A DNA stretch of 11,620 nucleotides from Ramicandelaber brevisporus. Lineage: Eukaryota; Kickxellomycota; Ramicandelaberales; Ramicandelaberaceae. Location of the stretch: assembly GCA_025201865.1 (NCBI GenBank), contig MU602822.1:34300-45919 (forward strand), written 5' to 3'. Shown piece by piece: positions 1 to 6,791 of this stretch. Made by a program: the position numbers and the translations under genes. The notes beneath the pieces were generated by a model that was given only the letters and a program-made list of their open reading frames with translations, was not told where the DNA came from and did no database searches. Each line of letters begins with the position of its first letter. Positions within the stretch are counted from its first letter, which is position 1.

Positions 1-2
1 AG

Positions 3-299
3 AGCGAAACTCAATTTGGAGAATGGAAGGGTAGACTTCGTCAAATGTCCAATCCACGACGTGAAGAAGGTTGGAAATCAGAGAAACAACGACTTGTCCA
101 ATCAAGTCCTGTTTGTTGTGTTTATTGTGACAACAACGAGCCATCCTTTGTTGCTGTTAAACGCACTGCTAAGCAAATCCTGAACTGTGCCCTTACTTAC
201 AACTTGGATCGAACCCAAAGCCTGCCCTCTTCCAGATATGCTGTTGTTAGCTCAAACCTCAATTCATGCTTTCATTCAAACCTCCAGATTCCTTTTTAA
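3..299 (+). other. Possible 3' end of a gene cut by the left edge
   Basis: This frame is open from the left edge to a TAA at 297-299, about 98 codons, with an internal ATG at 45. The product would contain a C-C-x-x-C cluster near its middle (from about 117) and ends in a hydrophobic-polar tail. I recognise no family. A second frame is also open from base 1 to a TGA at 181-183 (60 codons), so open length alone does not decide between them. Either could be the last exon of a gene to the left, or both could be chance. The sequence after 300 looks non-coding. Confidence 0.2.
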
Positions 300-477
300 T
301 ATTCTGATAAATAGCAACTACTCAAAGTGAGCACACATTCCTCATTGTCAGAACGCGCTGCAGTTGCTTTACGAAAAATAAAGATGTGCTGGAAAGTACA
401 TACATGCGCTCTACCGAGACCCTCATTGTCGGTCTATTGTGGAGTAACTGACAGTCGAGCTGCGCATGCCGTTCCTT

Positions 478-592
478 TTTTCTGCATTTCTCCTGATCTC
501 CTCATCTCCCCTTTGCGACCTCATCTCGCCATCTCGCAGTCTCATAGTCTCGCTGTTTCGTCGTCTTGCTGTTTCGTCATCTCGCGCACCAT
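478..592 (+). repeat. Pyrimidine-rich degenerate tandem repeats in the leader of the GIY-YIG gene
   Basis: The last 120 bases before the ATG at 601 are strongly C/T-rich and contain short direct repeats. CATCTCGC occurs at 522-529, 530-537 and 578-585, and GCTGTTTCGTC occurs at 552-562 and 568-578. Pyrimidine tracts just upstream of the start are common in fungal core promoters and 5' leaders, so this is probably the transcription start region. The repeat structure itself is directly visible; its function is inferred. Confidence 0.5.
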
Positions 593-600
593 AAAGAACC

Positions 601-1731
601 ATGAGTAAACGTACGTACACCATCTACAGCCACGAAAGCAGCACCATGGTCTGTACAATCAAGGCAAAGCACTATGCAAGCAATCCTGCTCCGGCGCAGC
701 ACAAGGAAACTGCCTCCTCATCCACTGTCGAATCGATCTCCAAGTTGCCTTCTTCGCCACACTCGACTTGTATCTCGCATGGCTCTGCTTCTTTCATGCT
801 TTCACTAGCCAGAATGGCGAGAAAGGTGCAGTGCAGTGGAGTCACTGGAGAGCGCGAGAGATGCAAGCATCAGAAGAACAGCTATGGCAGCACTGAAGTG
901 AGGTGGTACTGCCGCCAGCACGAGAAACAGAGCCTGCCAATCACCTCTAAACCAACACAAGTCTCGTCCGATACAAAGCGAGCAGAGCGCAATCAATTCC
1001 TCCACAACTTTGTGTACTACCACCCCGAAGACGAGAGTCTCGACTTGGTCAACAACCGGTTGCTGGCTGAGGTGTATGTTGATCCGTCCCTGCCAGCGAA
1101 AACATGGTCCAAACTGGTGAAGAAGATCACAACGCCAGCTTCTGCTGCCGATGCTCCGGGATTCATATACTGCTACCAGCGCAAGACCGACACTAGCATC
1201 CGTGAGATGATCCGCGGCTTGCTCGAGCAACTGTCAGCCGGTGCTGTCAGCACTCCGAGAGAAAGAGTGGCTGCTCCAAACACCGCCGCCAACAACGGCA
1301 TGTGTACCGAACACACCGCTCACGTAGGCTACAAAATTGGCAGAGCCGTCAATGTGCGAAAGCGCATGAGCCAGTGGTCGAGGAAATGCGGAATGCCCAT
1401 AGATCTGCTCGGAGTGTTCCCCGAACAGCCCTCCGCATTGCAGCATCAATACATAGTCGGAACAGATCCAAAGAGTATCTCAAATGGTACGCGCGAGACG
1501 AGCGGTCTCCTCTCTGCCACTCCAACTCCAATGGCCAGTCTTGTGGAGTCGCTGATCCACATCCATCTGTCGGATGAATCGTTTGGCAGAGTGCAGTCTC
1601 CGTGCAATTGCAGCATAAAGCACCGAGAGTGGTTCAAGGATGGAGACGGCATCCTCTGGCAGCACTCCAACATCCGGCTCGTCATTCTGTACTACATCAA
1701 GCTTGTCAGACTGATGTATGAGACTCAATAG
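601..1731 (+). CDS. DUF1766/T5orf172 (Mug113-like) GIY-YIG-fold protein
   Basis: This 376-residue intronless protein resembles the fungal DUF1766/T5orf172 family, which belongs to the GIY-YIG nuclease superfamily and includes S. pombe Mug113. The N-terminal 70 residues are Ser/Thr-rich and poorly structured. A small possible zinc-binding module follows (C78, C88, C104, H107), of the kind often found before this domain. The core begins with GFIYCY (187-192) and continues with a KIGR motif (245-248), an Arg-rich strand-helix ending in QW (252-259), a helix with ESLIHIHL (316-323) containing E316, then CNC (335-337) and HREWF (341-345). These motifs in this order define the family. The Arg and Glu typical of the active site are present, so nuclease activity is possible but unproven. 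The ATG at 601 is used; ATG 646 (residue 16) has a stronger initiation context and is an alternative. About 50 residues are inserted between the first two core motifs. The cellular role is unknown. Confidence 0.85.
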   Translation: MSKRTYTIYSHESSTMVCTIKAKHYASNPAPAQHKETASSSTVESISKLPSSPHSTCISHGSASFMLSLARMARKVQCSGVTGERERCKHQKNSYGSTEVRWYCRQHEKQSLPITSKPTQVSSDTKRAERNQFLHNFVYYHPEDESLDLVNNRLLAEVYVDPSLPAKTWSKLVKKITTPASAADAPGFIYCYQRKTDTSIREMIRGLLEQLSAGAVSTPRERVAAPNTAANNGMCTEHTAHVGYKIGRAVNVRKRMSQWSRKCGMPIDLLGVFPEQPSALQHQYIVGTDPKSISNGTRETSGLLSATPTPMASLVESLIHIHLSDESFGRVQSPCNCSIKHREWFKDGDGILWQHSNIRLVILYYIKLVRLMYETQ

Positions 1732-1821
1732 GCATACACATAAACATGCATACATACAGACATACACAAGCGAAGAGCGGGGCTGGTTCTCACACCGGCA
1801 GCAGAGAAGAGAGAGGTTGGC

Positions 1822-1993
1822 ATGGCGAAGGAAAACAGCTGGCCAGACTATTTGAGGGAGGGAGCACTATGAGTGTATCAGGAAATACTGCTCAGATGAT
1901 ATTATGAAAGACTTTGAGAACTTCAAGTGTGAGAAAACCTGCAAGCCAAAGGATGAGGATGGCAAAGGAGGCAGAGGTAGCGCTGAGCCATAG
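1822..1993 (+). pseudogene. Frame-broken small cysteine-containing reading frame (uncertain)
   Basis: An ATG at 1822 opens a frame starting MAKENSWPDYLREGA that ends at a TGA at 1870-1872. One base over, a second frame is open from 1856 to a TAG at 1991-1993. It carries four cysteines spaced C-x4-C-x13-C-x3-C (from about 1874) and a Lys/Asp/Gly-rich tail. Skipping one base near 1867 would join them into about 56 residues. The amino-acid composition looks natural and the cysteine pattern loosely recalls small mitochondrial intermembrane-space proteins, but I cannot assign a family. It could be a decayed gene, a sequencing indel, a programmed shift or chance. No GT donor gives an intron of normal length that joins the two frames. 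Confidence 0.25.
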
Positions 1994-2198
1994 TTACCCT
2001 GTAAATATTGCCATTTAATGCTCAATATCTAAGTTATAAGAATACGTGAAATGATGTGATGGTGAAGGCGAGTTCGCCTAGGGCTGATTTTACTGCATTT
2101 TAATTTCAAAGGATTCTTCTCCATCCATTTTAACTTTTTGAACAAACCAGTTGCAAGAATAAATAAAGAAAATAAAAATAACAAACAAAGACATCAGC

Positions 2199-2224
2199 GA
2201 AGAAGAAGAAGAAGAAGAAGAAGA
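2199..2224 (+). repeat. GAA trinucleotide repeat in the Srp40 leader
   Basis: A run of about eight GAA units lies immediately upstream of the ATG at 2234. The downstream reading frame stays open through it, where it would read as consecutive Arg (AGA) codons, but no in-frame ATG lies upstream. I therefore treat it as 5' leader sequence. Confidence 0.7.
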
Positions 2225-2233
2225 TCCAGAGCA

Positions 2234-3301
2234 ATGGGAAAGTCAGAGAAGAAGAGTAAGAGCACCGCTAGTGCAGATGAGGGAAGTGCATACGATCTGC
2301 TTCAGCTTGTCAACACTTTCAGTTCCGAGATTGGTCTTCCCGAAAACGCCAAGCCAGTTGGTGATGACTTGAAGAAGGTCAAGCTGCCAGCCGAGGTTGT
2401 CGAGAGCGTCAAGACTGCTCTTGAGAAGGCACAAGAAGCATTCAAGAAGACTAGCGAGTCTACTACTGCAAAGTCCAAAGAGGAATCGAGTGACTCTGAC
2501 TCTGACTCTGACTCTGACTCTGATTCATCATCGTCTTCATCATCTTCATCATCGTCATCTTCGGATGATTCCAGCGACAGCGACAGCAGCTCATCAGACT
2601 CTGATTCATCGGATTCTGGTTCGGAATCTGATGACGAGAGCTCCGATTCTGACTCTGATTCTGACTCTGACTCTGATTCCAGCTCAAGTGATTCCAGTTC
2701 CAGTTCCAGCGATTCGGATTCCAGCTCATCCGATTCATCATCCGATTCATCGTCATCTGACTCCGACTCCGACTCCGAGTCCAGCTCAAGCGACAGCTCG
2801 AGTGACAGTGACAGCTCAGATTCTGAGTCAGAGCCAGAGACAAAGGAGAAGTCAAAGAAGGAAGAGGAGAAGCCAGCTGTTGCCGGTAGCAAGCGCAAAG
2901 AACAGGCGAGTCAATCTGACCAAACTCCAGTTGCCAAGAAGGTCAACAACGGCTCAGCATCCGTTTCGCAAACTCCATCCAAGCCGTCGGCTTCACCAGC
3001 ACCATCATTCACCCCTCAGTCCACTAACGATTACAACAGAAGAAAGAGCAACGGCTCCAATACTCCATTCCAGCGTATTAAGGACGATGATGTCAAGTAT
3101 GCGGACGAGAGATTGAAGGACAACTCGTTTATGGCCAAACCAGCTGCGGAGAACAGCTATGGATACAAGGCTCACAAGGATCTGATTGTTACGAGAGGCG
3201 ATGGATTCCGCAAGGAAAAGGACAAGAAGAAGAAGGGCTCATACCGTGGTGGTTTCATTGACACTGGCGTTCATTCAATCAAGTTTAACTATGATGATTG
3301 A
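2234..3301 (+). CDS. Srp40/Nopp140-like nucleolar phosphoprotein
   Basis: This 355-residue protein has the architecture of Srp40/Nopp140, nucleolar chaperones of box C/D and H/ACA snoRNPs in ribosome biogenesis. Residues 1-80 form a helical N-terminal region. Residues 85 to about 202 are almost entirely Ser, Asp and Glu, a typical casein kinase 2 substrate tract. A Lys/Pro/Ser-rich linker follows. The conserved SRP40_C domain spans about 276-353, with TPFQRIK (277-283), a DNSF segment, GYKAHKDLIVTRGDGFRKEK, then KKKKGSYRGG and a final SIKFN. The C-terminal domain is diagnostic. Only one long acidic block is present, as in yeast Srp40, rather than the alternating acidic and basic repeats of animal Nopp140. 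The first ATG (2234) has a good context; the frame is open further upstream only to a TTG at 2138. Many Ser-Asp codons come from tandem GACTCT units. No introns are apparent. Confidence 0.92.
   Translation: MGKSEKKSKSTASADEGSAYDLLQLVNTFSSEIGLPENAKPVGDDLKKVKLPAEVVESVKTALEKAQEAFKKTSESTTAKSKEESSDSDSDSDSDSDSSSSSSSSSSSSSDDSSDSDSSSSDSDSSDSGSESDDESSDSDSDSDSDSDSSSSDSSSSSSDSDSSSSDSSSDSSSSDSDSDSESSSSDSSSDSDSSDSESEPETKEKSKKEEEKPAVAGSKRKEQASQSDQTPVAKKVNNGSASVSQTPSKPSASPAPSFTPQSTNDYNRRKSNGSNTPFQRIKDDDVKYADERLKDNSFMAKPAAENSYGYKAHKDLIVTRGDGFRKEKDKKKKGSYRGGFIDTGVHSIKFNYDD
2492..2521 (+). repeat. GACTCT hexanucleotide tandem array inside the Srp40 coding region
   Basis: Five perfect GACTCT units (Asp-Ser) lie in frame here. 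A related, less perfect GAYTCT array lies at 2645-2678. Both fall in the acidic Ser tract and keep the reading frame. Such coding minisatellites can change length between strains. Confidence 0.75.
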
Positions 3302-3675
3302 TTAATTTTAACTAGCTTTATTCTTTTAATAGTAGAAATTGATGATGATAGAGCTATAGTATGTGACGTGAGTATGAGTGCATGTCTCCTTGAAATGATT
3401 ATTTTTTTTAGCGTGGAGGAGAGAGAAAGAGAGGGGTGGCTGACCAATAGAGTGCGAATGTAGTACAGTGGATGGTGCAAAGTCTAACAGATCAGATGAC
3501 GCACAACAACAAATCGAGTGGGCTACACAAACATGTCACGAGCTTTCCTGCAATCATGGTGCGATGATAGCAGTAGCAGCAATAGTCAATATCAGCCATG
3601 ATGATACTGTTTATACCATCCATTCACTCTTTGTTTCGCCTGTTTACTCCCCTCACTCACTGTCACCTTCACACA

Positions 3676-3681
3676 TATATA
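3676..3681 (+). promoter_or_regulatory. Possible TATA box of the CCCH gene
   Basis: TATATA lies in an ACACA-TATATA-CACTTT context about 280 bases upstream of the ATG at 3960 and about 60 bases before the CT-rich leader. The CCAAT at 3444-3448 lies further upstream. The spacing to a pyrimidine-rich start region is reasonable, but short AT motifs arise easily by chance. Confidence 0.3.
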
Positions 3682-3738
3682 CACTTTACAAGAACACCAA
3701 GCACTGCTTTGTTCACTTCTAGTGTTCGTTTCTAGTGT

Positions 3739-3796
3739 TCTTTTCTTTCTTTCTTTCTCTCGCAGTTCGACTCTCTCTCTCTATCTATCTCTCTCT
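3739..3796 (+). repeat. CT/CTTT simple-sequence tract in the CCCH gene leader
   Basis: TTCT, CT and CTAT units alternate here, giving an almost pure pyrimidine tract. It sits where the transcript start or 5' leader of the CCCH gene is expected. A similar tract lies upstream of the trypsin-fold gene on the other strand. Confidence 0.6.
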
Positions 3797-3798
3797 GT

Positions 3799-3889
3799 GT
3801 GAGTGTCCTCGAGTTGTTGACCTTCATCTCGGTTTTTTTTTTCTTTCTTTACTTTCTCCAACTCCACTTGTTGACCACGCTTGTATCAG
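3799..3889 (+). other. Candidate 5' UTR intron of the CCCH gene
   Basis: A GTGAGT donor at 3799 is followed by a T-rich stretch, a TTGAC branch-like motif at about 3870 and CAG acceptors at 3887-3889 and 3895-3897. The implied size, about 91-99 bases, is normal for fungi. It would remove much of the pyrimidine-rich leader upstream of the ATG. There is no transcript evidence and the coding frame does not depend on it. Confidence 0.25.
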
Positions 3890-3959
3890 CAACTCAGAAA
3901 AAAACTACTACAACTGTTATAAAGAGAAGCAAAGCAAAGCAAAGCAGAAAGAGACAGAG

Positions 3960-6425
3960 ATGACAGCGGCTGAAGACGACGAAGGGTGGGTGATGTCGAG
4001 TGGCAGTAAAAAACACCACAGAGCCACTGTAGGTGCCAGCTCTGAAGGCAACAGTAGCGGCAGTAGCGGTAGTCATCATCTGCACCACAGTCAACCACAG
4101 CTACCACAGCAACAACAGCTACCACAGCAACAACAGCAACAATCAAAGTCAGTCAGTAATGCAGCAAAGAGACGCATGTCGGACATTAACACTACTTTAG
4201 CCGCCGCTAGCAATACCATACTTGAACGGAATGAATCAGCCAATGTTGATGCCAGTAGCAATACTATACATTCTAGCAATGATATTATGGTAGATGGCAC
4301 TAGTAATAGTAATAGTAGCAATAGTAGCAATAACCATAGTAGTAATACAGCGGTAGTGGCCAGTAGCAGCAATAGCAGTGGAAGTGGAGGGAATGTGAGT
4401 CATGTTCCATGCAAATTCTTTAGACAAGGTAAATGTCAGAATGGAGACAATTGTCCATTTTCACACAGTATAGTTACTACCTCAGTTGTAGCTGAATGTG
4501 AATACTTTAATAAAGGAAACTGTAAATTTGGAAGTAAATGTGCATTGAAGCATATTGACAGAGATGGAGTTATTCATCAAACTCTGGCTACTTTAGGCAA
4601 TAGTAACAGTGGAGGAAGAGGCAGTCATCGTGGCAGTAATAACAATAATAACAATAATAACAACAACAATAATAGTGGTAGTAGTAGTAATAGTCATGAA
4701 AGAAGCCACAGTAGAACGCGTGGCAGTCGTGGAAGTGGAGCCAATAGCAGTGGAATTGGAAGATCTGTTTTACAGTCCAAACAGTTGTTGCAGCCATCTT
4801 CTCAGAGAAATTCCAGCAGAAATCGATCCGAGTCTGCAGTGGATCGAACCTCGTCATTGAATAGACGCTCTGAACCTGCATCCATTGCCAGTAGACACCA
4901 GTCAGCTAGTCCACCAGCACGCGATGAGAAATTAACAAATAAAACGATAACAGCAGCAGCAGCAACAACTACTACTAACACTGCTACAACCACTGCTATA
5001 ACCACTGTTACAACTACCCTTGAGACCAACAATAGTAATGTTACAAATGAAAATGGACCGGATCTACTTGGTGAATTATTATCGCGTCAAAACTTGGAAG
5101 AAAGTCAGCAGCGCACATCGTCGCCTCCGCCACCAATTCTCGCCCCAATTGCAATTAGGTCACCTGCTCTTGGCACATTCTTACACAGTCCATTAACCCC
5201 TCGTATTCAAATGACAACCACTCCGGCTACTGCTACCTCTGCTGTTGCTATTGGTGGCACTACAACAGCCAGCGCTACTATGGGAGGTGCATCTTCGTTT
5301 GGCGATCGATCCAGTATTGCTACACTGCCACGAATGATCGGTAGTGGTGGTGGCGGTGGTGGTGGATTGTCGTTTATGATGGATCAAGCTGTATCACCTT
5401 CAATTCCAATTCCTTCGCCTGGACTCTCTCTTGGACCGCGCACTATTGCTCAGAGTAGATTTAACAACACTGGAGCAGATAACTATAGCGAGTATAATGA
5501 ATACACTGGCAGCTACAATGCAAACGACCCTCTAAGTGGGAGACAGCGCTCAGGCTCGAGAGCGAGTGCTGCATTCCCGAGAGTCCCTCCAAATTCATAT
5601 GCGCCGCATGCCAACGCAATCTGGGACAACTTCAACAATGGCCCAACTTCTATGAACGCTGCTCTCTCACCAAGTAGCTTAGCAGAAGATGTGTGGAGAT
5701 TGGGTGGAAGCATTGGTCGTGTTCAGGGTATTGGCGGACTGGCAGTTGGTATGACAGCCTCGGCATCAACCATGAGATCGCCAATTCCATCTCAGCTATC
5801 ACCAGCGATGCATCTCCAGCACAATAGTCACTTTGGAGCACTGGCGAGTCCATCCCATCCACTGATCCACTCGACATTGATACCACCTCAATCTGATATG
5901 ACATCTCCCAATATCGGTCTCAATCCAAGTATAGTTGGCAGTGGCAGTGGTGGAGGTGGAGGTGGAGGTGGAGCAAGTAGTTTTAATGCCACAATTCACT
6001 CGCCATTTATGTCACGTACAATGACAAAGAGCAGCTCGGTATTCCCAAATACATTTAGTCCGTCCATTGGCCATCAACACTCTTCTTCATCCTCATCTGT
6101 AGCAGTAACTGGATTGCGTCCTCATAGATTATCACTATCCAATCACGCATCAAACAATCCATTGATGCCACTGCAAGGAATGTTCCCACAGCCACTCTCT
6201 GCTGCAACATCAAACAAAAGCACAAATAGGACTGATTTGACCAGCTCCACCCTCGGACTGCAAACTGATGGAAATGGCGATCAAGAAGAAGACGAGTCAT
6301 TCTTTCTGCCAGGTGGAATGCTGGAACTAGCCAGTAACGGGTTTAACGACAGTGCTGCACCTTCTCCACCTCCTCAACCATCAAAACTACTTGACAATGC
6401 TCTTGGCTTATCTGGCCATCATTGA
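3960..6425 (+). CDS. Tandem CCCH zinc finger protein with long low-complexity tails (Lee1-like)
   Basis: This 821-residue intronless protein is recognised by two adjacent CCCH zinc fingers. Finger 1 is C151, C159, C165, H169 and finger 2 is C180, C188, C194, H198, both spaced C-x7-C-x5-C-x3-H. This tandem pair is typical of RNA-binding regulators and resembles the yeast Lee1 group; mRNA binding is inferred. The rest is low complexity: a Gln-rich block (45-61), Ser/Asn runs, 12 consecutive Asn (227-238), an Arg/Ser-rich region, Thr-rich runs and two Gly runs (coding 5340-5366 and 5941-5970). Many Ser-Pro and Thr-Pro sites in the C-terminal two thirds suggest phosphorylation by proline-directed kinases. 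Such composition is common in granule-forming RNA regulators. The ATG at 3960 is the first in this frame; the frame extends upstream only to a GTG at 3735. It is similar in size to other fungal proteins of this type, so it is probably complete. Confidence 0.85.
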   Translation: MTAAEDDEGWVMSSGSKKHHRATVGASSEGNSSGSSGSHHLHHSQPQLPQQQQLPQQQQQQSKSVSNAAKRRMSDINTTLAAASNTILERNESANVDASSNTIHSSNDIMVDGTSNSNSSNSSNNHSSNTAVVASSSNSSGSGGNVSHVPCKFFRQGKCQNGDNCPFSHSIVTTSVVAECEYFNKGNCKFGSKCALKHIDRDGVIHQTLATLGNSNSGGRGSHRGSNNNNNNNNNNNNSGSSSNSHERSHSRTRGSRGSGANSSGIGRSVLQSKQLLQPSSQRNSSRNRSESAVDRTSSLNRRSEPASIASRHQSASPPARDEKLTNKTITAAAATTTTNTATTTAITTVTTTLETNNSNVTNENGPDLLGELLSRQNLEESQQRTSSPPPPILAPIAIRSPALGTFLHSPLTPRIQMTTTPATATSAVAIGGTTTASATMGGASSFGDRSSIATLPRMIGSGGGGGGGLSFMMDQAVSPSIPIPSPGLSLGPRTIAQSRFNNTGADNYSEYNEYTGSYNANDPLSGRQRSGSRASAAFPRVPPNSYAPHANAIWDNFNNGPTSMNAALSPSSLAEDVWRLGGSIGRVQGIGGLAVGMTASASTMRSPIPSQLSPAMHLQHNSHFGALASPSHPLIHSTLIPPQSDMTSPNIGLNPSIVGSGSGGGGGGGGASSFNATIHSPFMSRTMTKSSSVFPNTFSPSIGHQHSSSSSSVAVTGLRPHRLSLSNHASNNPLMPLQGMFPQPLSAATSNKSTNRTDLTSSTLGLQTDGNGDQEEDESFFLPGGMLELASNGFNDSAAPSPPPQPSKLLDNALGLSGHH
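4638..4673 (+). repeat. Asn-codon (AAT/AAC) tract in the CCCH gene
   Basis: Twelve consecutive Asn codons mix AAT and AAC, so this is partly a microsatellite. It lies 28 residues after the second zinc finger and may vary in length between strains. Confidence 0.7.
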
Positions 6426-6791
6426 GCGAGGAAGGACAAGAAGAAACCCCCAGACACCAAAAACAAACAACTACTTTTGCTTTAGAAAAAAAAATCACTG
6501 TTGTAGTAATTGATATTAACTATTACAGCCACATCCGTTGTACTTTCATTCTTCTCATTATTATTATTATTTTAATTTAACTTGATTTAAAACTGCATAC
6601 GAACAAGCATTCGAACACGTATAAACTACGTCATCATCAAAACAAGTGGAGGGCATGTGAGCAGATTGGCTCAGAAAATTGAGAAGAGTTTTCCACGCCA
6701 GAAAAAAAAAAAACTGGGCTTGTCTAACTTTAGCTTACCTTTTCTGTTTCCTTTTTCATCTGCGCACACGTAGTCTACTTTGAAGTGAAAG
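6426..6791. other. Spacer between the CCCH and Bsd2-like genes
   Basis: The left half is A- and T-rich 3' untranslated sequence, including a TTA run (about 6557-6573). The right half should be the promoter and leader of the gene at 6792, with an A13-type run near 6700 and a pyrimidine stretch at about 6738-6762. I see no clear TATA box and no small gene. Confidence 0.5.

Larger units (their letters stand above)
1732..2233. other. Spacer between the GIY-YIG and Srp40 genes
   Basis: The spacer starts with a short ATAC/CATA-type simple repeat (about 1736-1770). A stretch at about 1780-1993 follows that looks coding in pieces but is interrupted; it is listed separately. The last 150 bases are A-rich and end in a GAA repeat that should lie in the 5' leader of the Srp40 gene. 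I see no clear TATA box and no RNA gene. Confidence 0.6.
3302..3959. other. Spacer and 5' leader of the CCCH gene
   Basis: The first part is the AT-rich 3' end of the Srp40 transcript. The middle holds a CCAAT at 3444-3448 and a TATATA at 3676-3681. The last part is strongly pyrimidine-rich (about 3739-3796 and 3833-3862). An open frame at 3468-3722 begins with GTG and shows no recognisable domain, so I do not call it a gene. Confidence 0.6.

Noticed and set aside
805-1230. 141-residue minus-strand frame opposite the GIY-YIG gene
   Set aside because: It is antisense to a gene with a recognised domain and has no family features of its own.
2302-2898. 198-residue open frame on the minus strand opposite the Srp40 gene, rich in Ser, Glu and Leu
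   Set aside because: It mirrors the repetitive Ser/Asp codons of the plus-strand gene. The SRP40_C domain fixes the real frame, and low-complexity repeats keep several frames open.
2397-3116. 239-residue alternative plus-strand frame in the Srp40 gene, rich in Leu, Thr, His and Arg
   Set aside because: It is a frame-shifted reading of the same hexamer repeats with no domain; the overlapping frame has clear homology.
3468-3722. 84-residue open frame in the spacer before the CCCH gene
   Set aside because: It begins with GTG rather than ATG, shows no domain and overlaps the presumed promoter.
3735-3959. N-terminal extension of the CCCH protein that looks like a hydrophobic leader
   Set aside because: The extension starts at GTG, consists of translated CT repeats and poly-T, and there is no ATG before 3960. 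The hydrophobic look comes from pyrimidine-rich codons.
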